Shown here: positions 53,102-61,158 of the stretch, in pieces
Numbering within the stretch: position 1 is the first letter of the stretch
Layout: every line of letters begins with the position of its first letter
NCBI GenBank assembly: GCA_910574995.1
Contig: CAJTCS010000009.1
Span: 1 to 64,000, forward strand
DNA: 64,000 bases
Direction of reading: 5' to 3'
Origin: Oscillospiraceae bacterium
GTDB lineage: Bacteria; Bacillota; Clostridia; Oscillospirales; Acutalibacteraceae
Program-made: the position numbers and the translations under genes
The notes under the pieces: model-generated
What the model was told of the DNA's origin: nothing
What the model saw: only the letters and a program-made list of their open reading frames with translations
The model's database searches: none

Positions 53102-53917
53102 ATGAGAAACCACCCCTTCCATTACAGGCAGTTCAACCCAAACACCTATATCATTGACGAGCACGGCTGCTATATGTACCTGCTGCTGGGCCAGGAGAAA
53201 GCCTTGCTGATTGACAGCGGCGTGGTAGACGACGACCTGCGGGCCTGTGTGGAGACCTTGACCAGCCTGCCCGTAGAGGTGGTGTGCACCCACGGCCATA
53301 TCGACCATGTGGCTGGGAACCCCTACTTCGACCAGGTCTTCCTGCACAAAAACGCCGCGGACGATGTGGAGACTTCCTACCGCGCCTATAAGGAGCGTGG
53401 CCGCACCGGGAACTTTGCGGTGCATTACATAGACGAGGGCCACCAGTTCCAGCTGGGCGGCCGGACCGTAGAGGTCATCGCCATCCACTGCCACAGCAAA
53501 GGGGATATCGCCCTGTTGGACAAAGAGAACCGCATGCTGTTCACCGGCGACAACCTGGAGGCCGGGCAGGTGCTGCTGTTCTACGGGGACGGTGAGGTTG
53601 GCGCCACGGTGGCGCGGCACCTGGAGATCATGGAGAAGCTAAAGGCCCGCGAGGCCGAATATGACGTAATCTGCCCCGCCCACAACGGCAGCCCCCTGGA
53701 CAAAAGCTATGTAGACCGGTTCATTGAGAACGACAAGCTGGTGCTGGGCGGCCAGGAGGGCGCGGCGGACCTGTATTCCCCCACCTTCCAGGATAACGGC
53801 ACCTGGGACATCCATGAGGAATTCGTGCGCTGCTCTTGGCACAAGGGCACGGCCATTGTGTACGACACCCGCCGGGTGCATACCAGCAAGGGGCTGTACA
53901 GCTTTTCAGAATATTGA
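53102..53917 (+). CDS. MBL-fold metallohydrolase
   Basis: 271 residues with the metal motif THGHIDH (His64, His66, Asp68, His69), a third ligand His in HCHSKGDIALLD and the Asp of FTGDNLEAG. This is the glyoxalase-II-like part of the metallo-beta-lactamase superfamily. The C-terminal third (about 210-271) is an extra small domain. It could be a thioester or lactone hydrolase. GAAAGGAAAG precedes the ATG and a terminator follows. Confidence 0.9.
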   Translation: MRNHPFHYRQFNPNTYIIDEHGCYMYLLLGQEKALLIDSGVVDDDLRACVETLTSLPVEVVCTHGHIDHVAGNPYFDQVFLHKNAADDVETSYRAYKERGRTGNFAVHYIDEGHQFQLGGRTVEVIAIHCHSKGDIALLDKENRMLFTGDNLEAGQVLLFYGDGEVGATVARHLEIMEKLKAREAEYDVICPAHNGSPLDKSYVDRFIENDKLVLGGQEGAADLYSPTFQDNGTWDIHEEFVRCSWHKGTAIVYDTRRVHTSKGLYSFSEY

Positions 53918-53957
53918 CCAAGGCCGGCAAACCGGTTTGGGGACGTGCCGCGAAGAG

Positions 53958-53994
53958 GGAAGGGGGCCTTGCAAAAGGCCCCCTTCCTTCTTTT
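53958..53994 (+). terminator. Rho-independent terminator
   Basis: Stem GGAAGGGGGCC (53958-53968) / GGCCCCCTTCC (53977-53987) followed by TTCTTTT. Confidence 0.8.
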
Positions 53995-54050
53995 GCCCAA
54001 CTGTGGTATACTGGGGGCAGGAAACCAAAAAAGGGAGGGGCTTTGACCAT

Positions 54051-54701
54051 ATGTACCACTTTTTTGCCATGCTGTCCCGTATGAAATACATAAACCGCTG
54101 GGGCCTGATGCACAACACCCGCAGCGAGAATATCTGTGAGCACAGCCTGGAGGTTGCCTTGGTTGCCCACGCGCTGGCCACTTTGGGCAACCGCCGCTTT
54201 GGCAAGACATATAACGCCGAACGCGCCGCCGCCCTGGCCATTTTGCACGACGCCTCGGAGATCATTACCGGCGACCTGCCCACGCCGGTGAAGTACCACT
54301 CGGAGGAGATACGGAAAGCCTACGGCGAGGTAGAAGGGATGGCGGTAGAGCACCTGGTCTCCATGCTGCCAGAGGACCTGCGCCCTGTCTACCGGGGGCT
54401 GATGACCATGGGCATGCCGGGGGACCAGGAGCTGCAGGCCCTGGTAAAGGCGGCGGACCGGATATCCGCCGCTATCAAGTGCATCGAAGAGCGCCGGGGC
54501 GGCAACCGGGATTTCCGCAAGGCCGAACAGGGCATCCTGCAGGACATACGGGACATGCACCTGCCAGAGGCCGACTGCTTTTTGGCGGAATTCCTGCCTT
54601 CTTATGGGCTTACCCTGGAAGAGCAGGATTATACGCGGGAGGCGGGGCTGCATTTTTCCGGCTCCTCCCAGGTGGTGTTCTCAGCCGTCCGGCCGGAATG
54701 A
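54051..54701 (+). CDS. yfbR: HD-domain 5'-deoxynucleotidase, YfbR-like
   Basis: 216 residues. The sequence follows E. coli YfbR closely: RWGLMHNTRSENICEHSLEV with His31, LAILHDASEIITGDLPTPVK with His66, Asp67 and Glu70, and LVKAADRISAAIKC with the last metal-binding Asp. YfbR removes phosphate from deoxynucleoside 5'-monophosphates and takes part in dNMP turnover. GGGAGGGG lies eight bases before the ATG. A dihydrouridine synthase gene follows 66 bases later. Confidence 0.88.
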   Translation: MYHFFAMLSRMKYINRWGLMHNTRSENICEHSLEVALVAHALATLGNRRFGKTYNAERAAALAILHDASEIITGDLPTPVKYHSEEIRKAYGEVEGMAVEHLVSMLPEDLRPVYRGLMTMGMPGDQELQALVKAADRISAAIKCIEERRGGNRDFRKAEQGILQDIRDMHLPEADCFLAEFLPSYGLTLEEQDYTREAGLHFSGSSQVVFSAVRPE

Positions 54702-54767
54702 GGGCGGCCTGGCGCTTTACCCGCCTTTAGCCGCGCCCAGAACGCATCACGATACAGGAGGGAATCT

Positions 54768-55745
54768 ATGGAAATAGGCAATATTGCGATAACCGGCCGG
54801 GCCGCCCTGGCCCCCATGGCCGGGGTGACAGACGCCGCTTACCGCCAGGTATGCCAGGGCTTTGGCGCGGCGTATACCGTGACGGAGATGGTCAGCGCCC
54901 GGGCCGTCGTATATGGGGACAAAAAGACCCTGGAGATAGCCGGGATAGCCCATGACGCCCGCCCGGTGTTCATCCAGCTTTTCGGCGAGGACCCCCAGGC
55001 CGTGTGCAAGGCCGCCGAAATACTGATGGACCTGGGCCCAGACGGCTTCGACGTGAACATGGGCTGCCCGGTGCCCAAGGTAGCGGGGAACGGCGCGGGC
55101 AGCGCCCTGATGAAAGACCCCCAACGCTGCGTAGAGATGGTGGCGGCCCTGCGGCATGCAGTGCCCGTACCGGTAACGGTAAAGCTGCGGGCCGGGTGGG
55201 ACGAATCGGCTAAAAACGCGGTGGAGATCGCGAAAGCCTGCCGCCAGGCCGGGGCCGCCGCCATCACCGTACACGGCCGTACCCGCGCCCAAATGTACCA
55301 GGGGAAAGCCGACTGGGGCATTATCCGCCAGGTGAAAGAGGCCGTGGACGTCCCGGTCATCGGCAACGGGGACGTAACGGACGCCCAGTCGGCCCGGAAT
55401 ATGCTGATGGAGACAGGGTGCGACATGGTGATGGTGGGCAGGGGGGCCCTGGGGAACCCCTGGGTGTTCCGGCAAATCAACGCCTACCTCACCGAGTCTT
55501 GTACCATTTTGCCCCCACCGGGCATTGCCGAACGGCTGGTCACCATGCGCAAGCATATAGGCCTGATGGCCGGGTATAAGGGCGAGGCCCGCGCCATGCG
55601 GGAGGCCCGCAAGCATGTGGGGTGGTACCTCCACGGCCTGCGGGGCGCGGCGGAGTTCCGCAGGCGCGCCGGGCAGCTGTGTACCCTTCCCGACCTGGAC
55701 AGGCTGGTGGAGGACGTATACCGGGCAAACGGCCCGCAGGGATAA
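54768..55745 (+). CDS. dusB: tRNA-dihydrouridine synthase
   Basis: 325 residues: FMN-binding start LAPMAGVTDAAYRQ, catalytic Cys100 in NMGCPVPKVAGNGAG, LRAGWD, VHGRTRAQMYQGKADW and the phosphate-binding end MVGRGALGNPWVF. It reduces uridine in the D-loop of tRNA. The length and the MGCP motif fit the DusB group. AGGAGG lies six bases before the ATG. A tRNA gene is 2.5 kb away, without direct link. Confidence 0.93.
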   Translation: MEIGNIAITGRAALAPMAGVTDAAYRQVCQGFGAAYTVTEMVSARAVVYGDKKTLEIAGIAHDARPVFIQLFGEDPQAVCKAAEILMDLGPDGFDVNMGCPVPKVAGNGAGSALMKDPQRCVEMVAALRHAVPVPVTVKLRAGWDESAKNAVEIAKACRQAGAAAITVHGRTRAQMYQGKADWGIIRQVKEAVDVPVIGNGDVTDAQSARNMLMETGCDMVMVGRGALGNPWVFRQINAYLTESCTILPPPGIAERLVTMRKHIGLMAGYKGEARAMREARKHVGWYLHGLRGAAEFRRRAGQLCTLPDLDRLVEDVYRANGPQG

Positions 55746-55778
55746 GGGAAGGCGGCCCACCGGCGGGGCCGCCTTCCC
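55746..55778. terminator. Terminator between convergent genes
   Basis: Twelve-base perfect arms GGGAAGGCGGCC (55746-55757) / GGCCGCCTTCCC (55767-55778) with a nine-base loop lie between dusB and the oxidoreductase gene. Confidence 0.75.
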
Positions 55779-55824
55779 TCTATGCGCAGAAAGGTCTTTT
55801 TTTGTAAAGGGCCCTTCCCTTTTT

Positions 55825-56868
55825 TTAGTATTCCACCTTCAGCCAGCGGCGCTGGGCGGCGGACTTCTTCCCTGCCACGATGACAGCCAGGGTGTTGTGG
55901 CCGTCCTTTCCGGTCACGGTGGGCTGCCGGCCCGTAACGATGGAATCCACAAAGTCGTCGATGATGCCGCTTTTCAGCTGCCGGGTGTTGGTAGAGATCG
56001 TGCCCACCTGGTACTTCACCCGGGTGCCGTCCCGCAGCTCTACCACAATGTCCTCGGCAAAGTCGCCGAACACTTTCATAACGCCCTTGTCCCCGAACAC
56101 GATGGTACTGTTGTCCTCCCCACCGTAATTCGTCCAGGAAACGTTCATGGTCCCCATCACGCCGCTGCGCATGTGGAAGACCGCCGAGGCGTTGTCCTCC
56201 AGGTCGATAAGCCTGCCGTCCGGATAGCGTTTGTCCAGGGTGGCGGTCTCGCAGCAGATGTCCTCCACCTCGTCGTCCAACAGGAAGCGGATGATGTCCA
56301 GCTTGTGCGCGCCCAGGTCCCCCAGCGCGCCGAAGTGGGCCTTGTCCTTATCAAAGAACCAGGTGGAGTTGGAACGGTTCACGCTCCAGTATTCCGGGCC
56401 CGGGTGGCGGAAGTTGCTTTGGATGGACAGGACCTTGCCAATCATGCCGGAGTGCAGCAGCTCGCGGGCCTTGCGGTGGGTGGGCAGCAGCCGCTGGTTG
56501 TGGCCGATCATCAAGATCTTCCCAGCCTTTTCCGCGGCTTCCATCATCCGTCGGGTGTCCTCCAGCTCCAGGGCCATGGGCTTTTCGCACAGCACATGCT
56601 TGCCCGCCTGCAGCGCCATGATGGAATACTGGGCGTGGGTGTAGTTGGGAGAACAGATGCTTACGGCGTCGACGTCCGGGGCTGCCGCCAGTTCCTCCAC
56701 TGTGCTGTATACCTTTGCGCCATAGCCCGCCGCCAGTTCCCGGGCCCGCTCTTGGTCCGCGTCATAAAGGGCCACAACCTGGGAGCGGGGGTTCTCCGTG
56801 TACTCCGGCGCGTGCCTCCGCGCCGTAATCATCCCGCAGCCGATAATCCCTACTCGTACCATTTCCAT
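55825..56868 (-). CDS. Gfo/Idh/MocA family oxidoreductase
   Basis: 347 residues: a Rossmann NAD(P) domain with VGIIGCGMIT (about 6-15), DAVSICSPNYTHAQYSIMAL and the family motif CEKPMALELEDTR with the conserved Lys, then the C-terminal alpha/beta domain with GDLGAHKLDIIRFLL (catalytic Asp/His region). It oxidises or reduces a sugar or inositol. The LacI gene 72 bases upstream on the same strand probably controls it. Confidence 0.92.
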   Translation of the reverse strand: MEMVRVGIIGCGMITARRHAPEYTENPRSQVVALYDADQERARELAAGYGAKVYSTVEELAAAPDVDAVSICSPNYTHAQYSIMALQAGKHVLCEKPMALELEDTRRMMEAAEKAGKILMIGHNQRLLPTHRKARELLHSGMIGKVLSIQSNFRHPGPEYWSVNRSNSTWFFDKDKAHFGALGDLGAHKLDIIRFLLDDEVEDICCETATLDKRYPDGRLIDLEDNASAVFHMRSGVMGTMNVSWTNYGGEDNSTIVFGDKGVMKVFGDFAEDIVVELRDGTRVKYQVGTISTNTRQLKSGIIDDFVDSIVTGRQPTVTGKDGHNTLAVIVAGKKSAAQRRWLKVEY

Positions 56869-56940
56869 ACCAAGACACCATCCTTAATATAAAATTTTTA
56901 CTGACCGGCTTTTTGTAAACTTCCAGAAGGTTTTGGCCCC

Positions 56941-57960
56941 CTACGGCCCCTGGGGCGGCACTACGGTGCCCCGGTCCACCAGCTCTGTCCCCACCCACAG
57001 GGTTGCGGGCCCCCCTTCCGGTTCCTCCCGGCGGCGCAGCAGCAGGTCCACCGCCCGCCTGCCCATCTCCTCCGCCTGTATGGCCACCGAGTTTACCGGG
57101 GGCGAAAGCATGGCCGAAAGGGTGTTGTCATAACCCATCACAGACAGGTCCGCGGGAAGCCGCACCCCGGCCTGGTACAGGTATTGCATGGCCCCGCTTA
57201 GCAGCGTGTCCGCCGCCGCGAACACCGCCGTGGGCCGGGGCCCCTTTTCCCACAGGCGCCCCATGGCCCCGCGCCCCTCGGGGGGCTGGTAGCTCTTGGA
57301 GAACTGTTCCAGGGCCGGGTCCCGGTCTATACCGTTTTCCCGCAAGGCGTCGTGGTACCCTTGCAGGCGCAGCTTTTCCACCTGGCCGCCCCCTTCCAGC
57401 CCGATATAGGCGATACGCCTGTGCCCCGCCTGTATCATCAAATTTATGGCGTTGTATACGCCTGTATGGTCGTCCAGCAGCACCCGGTCGGCATGCTCCG
57501 GGGCCCGCTCGATCCACACCACCGGGATGCCCGCCCGCTCCAGTTTTTTCACCAGCAAAGGGTCAAATTTAGAAATAGAAGTGATCAGCACCCCGCTCAT
57601 GCGCCTGCCGATAAATTCGGTGACAATGCGGTCGTCCTCCCCTGGCAGGCCATATTTGGTAAAACTCAGCACACTGTACCCCCGCTGGGTACAGGCCTGG
57701 TCTACCGCCCGGCTGATTTGGGCAAACAGCATGTTGGGGCTGAACTGCAAAATATGCCCAACCATGGCCACGCCGCCCTTCAGCCCTTGCGCCAGGGTAT
57801 TGGGGACATACCCCAGCTTCTTCACGGCGTCCTGCACCCGCCGGCGGTTTTCCTCCGAGACATAGCCGTTTTTATGGATCACCCGGCCCACGGTGGTCAG
57901 CGACACCCCGGCAAGCTTCGCCACGTCCGCCATTTTTACGTTCCCCCCTGCAGCGGCCAT
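56941..57960 (-). CDS. LacI family transcriptional regulator
   Basis: 339 residues: helix-turn-helix at about 9-30 (KMADVAKLAGVSLTTVGRVI), hinge helix NTLAQGLKGG (about 54-63) and a periplasmic-binding-protein-like sensor domain (VLITSISKFDPLLVKKLERA; GHRRIAYIGLEGGGQ; VMGYDNTLSAMLSPPVNSVA). It represses sugar genes until its ligand binds. A strong promoter and an inverted-repeat operator lie directly upstream (57984-58044), so it represses itself. The oxidoreductase gene downstream is the likely target. Confidence 0.93.
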   Translation of the reverse strand: MAAAGGNVKMADVAKLAGVSLTTVGRVIHKNGYVSEENRRRVQDAVKKLGYVPNTLAQGLKGGVAMVGHILQFSPNMLFAQISRAVDQACTQRGYSVLSFTKYGLPGEDDRIVTEFIGRRMSGVLITSISKFDPLLVKKLERAGIPVVWIERAPEHADRVLLDDHTGVYNAINLMIQAGHRRIAYIGLEGGGQVEKLRLQGYHDALRENGIDRDPALEQFSKSYQPPEGRGAMGRLWEKGPRPTAVFAAADTLLSGAMQYLYQAGVRLPADLSVMGYDNTLSAMLSPPVNSVAIQAEEMGRRAVDLLLRRREEPEGGPATLWVGTELVDRGTVVPPQGP

Positions 57961-57983
57961 AGCCGTCCCCCCTTACCTTCGTT

Positions 57984-58044
57984 ATATGGTAACGTTCCCA
58001 TGTGGAACCGTTACCATATTACCACCCCTCCTCTTTTTTGTCAA
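57984..58044 (-). promoter_or_regulatory. Promoter and operator of the LacI gene
   Basis: On the minus strand TTGACA (58044-58039), a 17-base spacer and TAATAT (58021-58016). Overlapping the -10 and the start site is an inverted repeat, ATATGGTAACGTTCC (57984-57998) and GGAACCGTTACCATAT (58004-58019), which contains AACGTT-type LacI half sites. Confidence 0.85.
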
Positions 58045-58065
58045 GGCCATCCCCAAAACTTTTTT

Positions 58066-58139
58066 ATAGTAAACGCACGCTGGGCGGCTTTGCCGCCCGG
58101 TTCAAAAGCAGTATATCTCTTTTGAACCGCGTTAACTAT
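58066..58139. repeat. MITE-like palindromic element, copy 2 (74 bp)
   Basis: Ends ATAGTAAACGC and GCGTTAACTAT as in the element at 27833-27948. The inner stems are GGGCGGC/GCCGCCC and GGTTCAAAAG/CTTTTGAACC. The first half differs from copy 1, so the stems vary while the ends and the TTCAAAAG stem are kept. Confidence 0.75.
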
Positions 58140-58179
58140 AGCCCCCGCCTGCAGCCGGGAAATATCCCTGAAAAAAGCC

Positions 58180-58208
58180 TTGACAAACCGCGCCCAGGCG
58201 CGTATAAT
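58180..58208 (+). promoter_or_regulatory. Promoter of the tRNA-Gly gene
   Basis: TTGACA (58180-58185), a 17-base spacer and TATAAT (58203-58208): full consensus, 28 bases before the mature tRNA. Confidence 0.9.
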
Positions 58209-58235
58209 AGGCTATGTTGTTGAAACAACCCTAAT

Positions 58236-58311
58236 GCGGGCGTAGCTCATCTGGTAGAGCGCCACCTTGCCAAGGTGGAGGTAGCGAGTTCGAGCCTCGT
58301 CGTCCGCTCCA
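58236..58311 (+). tRNA. tRNA-Gly (anticodon GCC)
   Basis: The acceptor stem GCGGGCG pairs with CGTCCGC (58301-58307, one G-U pair). The anticodon stem CCACC/GGTGG has the loop TTGCCAA, giving GCC for glycine. The T-loop TTCGAGCC is standard. The CCA end is encoded (58309-58311). Confidence 0.96.
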
Positions 58312-58316
58312 ATGCA

Positions 58317-58351
58317 GGCCGCCGTCATACCATGACGGCGGCCTATTTTTT
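58317..58351 (+). terminator. Terminator of the tRNA gene
   Basis: Perfect arms GGCCGCCGTCAT / ATGACGGCGGCC with a three-base loop, followed by TATTTTTT. Confidence 0.9.
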
Positions 58352-58567
58352 ACCGCACGCGCCTTCCCCTATCTATGAAGGGTATCCGTCCAACATATGC
58401 ATACTTGCGGGCTTGTCCTCAGAAAGCCTACGGATGTGGAAGGGGCGCCGCGTTATGTTTCCGTAGATAAGCCCCTCTGTGCAGCTTGCCGTATAGAAAG
58501 CGCCTTTCTGGAAAAGAATAAGCCGTATAGGCCGCATCGGCTGAAAGAGAAAGAGGGGACGCTTTTT

Positions 58568-58924
58568 ATGGAATATGTGCACGCTTTTTGGGTAGGAGGG
58601 CTGATCTGTGTGGTGGGCCAGCTGCTCATCGACCTGACGAAACTGACGCCGGCGCGCATCATGGTGATGTTTGTCACCTTGGGGGTGCTGCTGGGGGCCC
58701 TCGGCATATATGGCCCCCTGGTGGACTACGCGGGCTGCGGGGCCACCGTGCCCCTGTGCGGCTTTGGCTGGGCCCTGGCAGAAGGGGTGCGGGAAGCCGT
58801 GGGGGAAAAAGGTTTTTTGGGCGCGTTTACCGGAGGGCTGACAGCCGGCGCGGCCGGCACGGCGGCAGCCGTGTTTTTCGGGTATCTGGCCGCGCTGGTG
58901 GCAAAGCCCCGGGACAAGTCTTGA
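58568..58924 (+). CDS. spoVAE: Stage V sporulation protein AE-like (SpoVAE)
   Basis: 118 residues from ATG 58568 (GAGGGGA upstream). Four hydrophobic segments and the SpoVAE/SpoVAC-type sequence FWVGGLICVVGQLLIDLTKL, TPARIMVMFVTLGVLLGALG and GPLVDYAGCGATVPLCGFGW are present. SpoVA proteins form the channel that moves dipicolinic acid through the spore membrane. The other spoVA genes are not next to it; the gene lies between a tRNA and rpsT. The frame is open further upstream (to 58397), but those residues have no membrane character and are not needed. Confidence 0.85.
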   Translation: MEYVHAFWVGGLICVVGQLLIDLTKLTPARIMVMFVTLGVLLGALGIYGPLVDYAGCGATVPLCGFGWALAEGVREAVGEKGFLGAFTGGLTAGAAGTAAAVFFGYLAALVAKPRDKS

Positions 58925-59042
58925 AGGCTTCCCGGCGGCAAACTGGGAATTTAGCCGGAAAAAATGCAAAAACGGCTTGCTTTTTCCGGATTTCCATGGT
59001 ATCATAAACCCTGTGCTATTGGAAAGCAAGGAGGTGTGACTT

Positions 59043-59303
59043 ATGCCAAATATCAAGTCGGCGAAAAAGCGTGTGAAGGTGATTGCCACCAAAACCATGC
59101 AGAACAAGGCTACCAGTTCCCAGCTGAAGACCGAAATCAAAAAGGCCAACGCTGCCATTGAGGGCAATGCCGGTGACAAGGCCGAGGCCGTGCGCGCGGC
59201 CGTGAAGAAGATTGACCAGGCCGTAGCAAAGGGGATCCTGCACAAGAATACCGCTGCCAGAAAGAAGTCAGCCCTCGACAAGAAGCTGAACGCCAGCGCC
59301 TAA
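59043..59303 (+). CDS. rpsT: 30S ribosomal protein S20
   Basis: 86 residues, start MPNIKSAKKRVKVIATKTMQ, end KNTAARKKSALDKKLNASA, the usual length for S20. AAGGAGG lies eight bases before the ATG. A terminator follows at 59341. This is the last host gene before the prophage. Confidence 0.97.
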   Translation: MPNIKSAKKRVKVIATKTMQNKATSSQLKTEIKKANAAIEGNAGDKAEAVRAAVKKIDQAVAKGILHKNTAARKKSALDKKLNASA

Positions 59304-59340
59304 AGCTTCTACGCAGCGGCAAAGAGAGACGAATAGCTAT

Positions 59341-59383
59341 AAGGGGCTTGGCACCTGCCGGTTGGGCGGGTACGGCCCTTTTT
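59341..59383 (+). terminator. Terminator of rpsT
   Basis: Outer arms AAGGGGC / GGCCCTT with an inner stem CCTGCC/GGCGGG, followed by five T (59379-59383). Confidence 0.65.
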
Positions 59384-59459
59384 GCTTTCCCGCGCCTGGC
59401 CCCGGGCCGGCTTTTTGGACAAAACCCCCTTTTTGGCAGCTTCTGCGTAAATGTCAAGT

Positions 59460-59474
59460 AATTTATGCGAAAAA
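59460..59474. repeat. 15-base direct repeat, outer copy
   Basis: AATTTATGCGAAAAA occurs here and again at 60870-60884. Next to both is ATGTCAAG (59450-59457 and 60851-60858). The two copies flank the IS30 and RHH genes. The outer one lies near the presumed prophage border. Confidence 0.65.
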
Positions 59475-59487
59475 ACTATAAAATATT

Positions 59488-60552
59488 TTACGCGGCCTCC
59501 GGGAAAGCCTCCGAGAACTTGAAAGAGGCGCTCTTGTAGCCGAGTATCTCTCGAGGATAGCCGTTTATCCAATCCTCGACCGCTTGCACCTGTGAGGCCG
59601 TTACGCTGTCGAAATCCGTCCCTTTCGGAAAGCGGCGGCGTATCATGCGGTTTATATTTTCGTTCGTCCCCCGCTCGCAAGACGTGTACGGGTGACAAAA
59701 ATAAACGGTCGTCCTCTTTGTTTTCCTCCGGCAAGATTTCTCTATCCCCTCGCCGTTGCCGAACTCGGAGCCGTTGTCTACGGTTATCGTTTTGAAAATC
59801 TTATAGAACGCCTTGCCGTAAAGTCGCTCGAGGCGGTCTAACGCCTTTTGGACGGTCTCGGCCCGTCCGTCTTTTATCCGTATAATAATCTCCCGGCGGG
59901 TCGCCCGCTCGGAGAGCACGAGGAGCCGAGCCTTTGTCTTTTTCTTCCCGACGACGGTATCCATTTCCCAATGTCCCGGCTCCTCCCGCGTATCAATCTC
60001 GGGCGGGCGCTCCTCAATGCTCCGACCGCGAGGAGGCTTTTTCTCGCGCACCTGTTTATACTCCCGCTTGCGGTCGCCCCGCTCCGGGAGGTCTTTGTTT
60101 GTGACGTTCGGGAAGATATTGCCGTCGTCGATATACTTGTAAATCGTGGCCCGGCAAAAGGTGATACCATACTCGGCGTACTCCTCCTCGTGCAAAAGGG
60201 CGCAAATAGCCGCCGGGGAGTAATGCTCCTCGATAATCATACGCTCGATAAACTCGGCGACGGCGAAATTATTTCCTATTTTGATAGGCGCTCCCTTTGC
60301 GGCGAGCCCAGCTTGATAAGCGGCCTCGGCCTTGTCTGCACTATACCGCGTTTCGGTTGTATAGTCGCTATTCAAATGCTCATACTCCCCGCGCTTGATT
60401 TCCCGGTAGATGGTGGAAATATGTACCCCGAGCTCGTTCGCTATTTCCTGTTTGTGTATCTTCTGGCGGAGCATGACCTCAAGACGGAGCCGCTTTTTAT
60501 ACGTTAAGTGCTCGTACTGTTTCTCTTTCTCCGTGTTCTTTTTCCGCGCCAT
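59488..60552 (-). CDS. IS30 family transposase at the prophage end
   Basis: 354 residues, intact. N-terminal helix-turn-helix (HLTYKKRLRLEVMLRQKIHK; QEIANELGVHISTIYREIKR) and DDE domain with Asp198 (HWEMDTVVG), Asp259 (TVDNGSEFG) and Glu299 (RGTNENINRMIRRRFPKGTD). It cuts and joins DNA ends. The codon use is like the prophage genes next to it. I do not see IS30-type inverted repeats directly around it; instead direct repeats lie at 59460 and 60870. It may be an IS inside the phage, or the phage's own integration enzyme. Confidence 0.92.
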   Translation of the reverse strand: MARKKNTEKEKQYEHLTYKKRLRLEVMLRQKIHKQEIANELGVHISTIYREIKRGEYEHLNSDYTTETRYSADKAEAAYQAGLAAKGAPIKIGNNFAVAEFIERMIIEEHYSPAAICALLHEEEYAEYGITFCRATIYKYIDDGNIFPNVTNKDLPERGDRKREYKQVREKKPPRGRSIEERPPEIDTREEPGHWEMDTVVGKKKTKARLLVLSERATRREIIIRIKDGRAETVQKALDRLERLYGKAFYKIFKTITVDNGSEFGNGEGIEKSCRRKTKRTTVYFCHPYTSCERGTNENINRMIRRRFPKGTDFDSVTASQVQAVEDWINGYPREILGYKSASFKFSEAFPEAA

Positions 60553-60579
60553 AGTCCAGCCCTCCCCGTCGAAATCAAA

Positions 60580-60602
60580 AGAGGGACGGCCTCCCGTCCC
60601 CC
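60580..60602 (-). terminator. Terminator of the RHH gene
   Basis: On the minus strand GGGACGG-GAGG-CCGTCCC is followed by TCTTTT. It lies between the RHH stop and the transposase start. Confidence 0.7.
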
Positions 60603-60611
60603 TCGCCTTTG

Positions 60612-60803
60612 TCAGCTATTCAAGAAATCCTCTATCGCCTTTTTGATAATTTGCGCTTGCGAAATACCCTCGGCGGCGCATTTTGCCTTAAAAGCCGTCG
60701 CGAGGTCTTTCGGGACGTATGCCGTTACCGCCCCGTATGTCTTTTGATTGTACCGCCTCTTTACCGCCGAGGAGGTTTCCGTTTTTCTCTTTTCTGTCGC
60801 CAT
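60612..60803 (-). CDS. Small ribbon-helix-helix (Arc-type) DNA-binding protein
   Basis: 63 residues: a basic start, the strand TYGAVTAYVPKDLATAFKAK, then a helix pair with EGISQAQIIKKAIEDFLNS. This is the length and pattern of Arc/MetJ-type repressors. GGAGG lies eight bases before the ATG. A perfect palindrome sits in its promoter, so it probably represses itself. It could regulate the transposase 60 bases downstream, though a terminator lies between. Confidence 0.75.
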   Translation of the reverse strand: MATEKRKTETSSAVKRRYNQKTYGAVTAYVPKDLATAFKAKCAAEGISQAQIIKKAIEDFLNS

Positions 60804-60828
60804 TTATACCGCCTCCGTTCTTTCTCAA

Positions 60829-60857
60829 AGAATAGCATACTCTCGAGAGTATGTCAA
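60829..60857 (-). promoter_or_regulatory. RHH gene promoter with an 18-base perfect palindrome in the spacer
   Basis: On the minus strand TTGACA (60857-60852), a 17-base spacer and TATTCT (60834-60829). The palindrome CATACTCTC/GAGAGTATG (60836-60853) fills the spacer, an ideal operator site. Confidence 0.85.
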
Positions 60858-60915
60858 GCGATTTCCTCGAATTTATGCGAAAAAGCCCGGCGAGAGCAAT
60901 CCCGCCGGGCTTTCG

Positions 60916-61158
60916 TTATTCTTTTCCTGTGAGCCAATCCATAGACACGCCCAAAACCTCCGCGAACGTCATTAGCTCATAGTCGGTTATAAACCTGTCC
61001 CCGGTCTCTATCTTTGAGATAGCCTCCCGCTCGATAGTCACGCCGCGCACCTGCATACGCGCGGAGAGGTCGGCTTGTGAAATCCGTAGCGTCGTGCGCC
61101 GCTGGTGGATACGTTCCCCGGCGACGTTCTTTAGACCGTTATAGTCGTAAATCTTCAA
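60916..61158 (-). CDS. XRE family helix-turn-helix regulator
   Basis: 80 residues: IHQRRTTLRISQADLSARMQ, VTIEREAISKIETGDRFITD and ELMTFAEVLGVSMDWLTGKE form a full Cro/C1-type domain. The end DWLTGKE is typical. It probably is a phage or element repressor. GGAGGGC precedes the ATG. The HIRAN-like gene starts divergently 120 bases away. Confidence 0.9.
   Translation of the reverse strand: MKIYDYNGLKNVAGERIHQRRTTLRISQADLSARMQVRGVTIEREAISKIETGDRFITDYELMTFAEVLGVSMDWLTGKE

Noticed and set aside
55615-56892. Plus-strand frame of 425 codons
   Set aside because: Antisense to the Gfo/Idh gene and overlapping the end of dusB; no domain.
58397-58567. N-terminal extension of SpoVAE
   Set aside because: The residues are Cys-, Lys- and Arg-rich without family similarity; the ATG at 58568 fits the known length.
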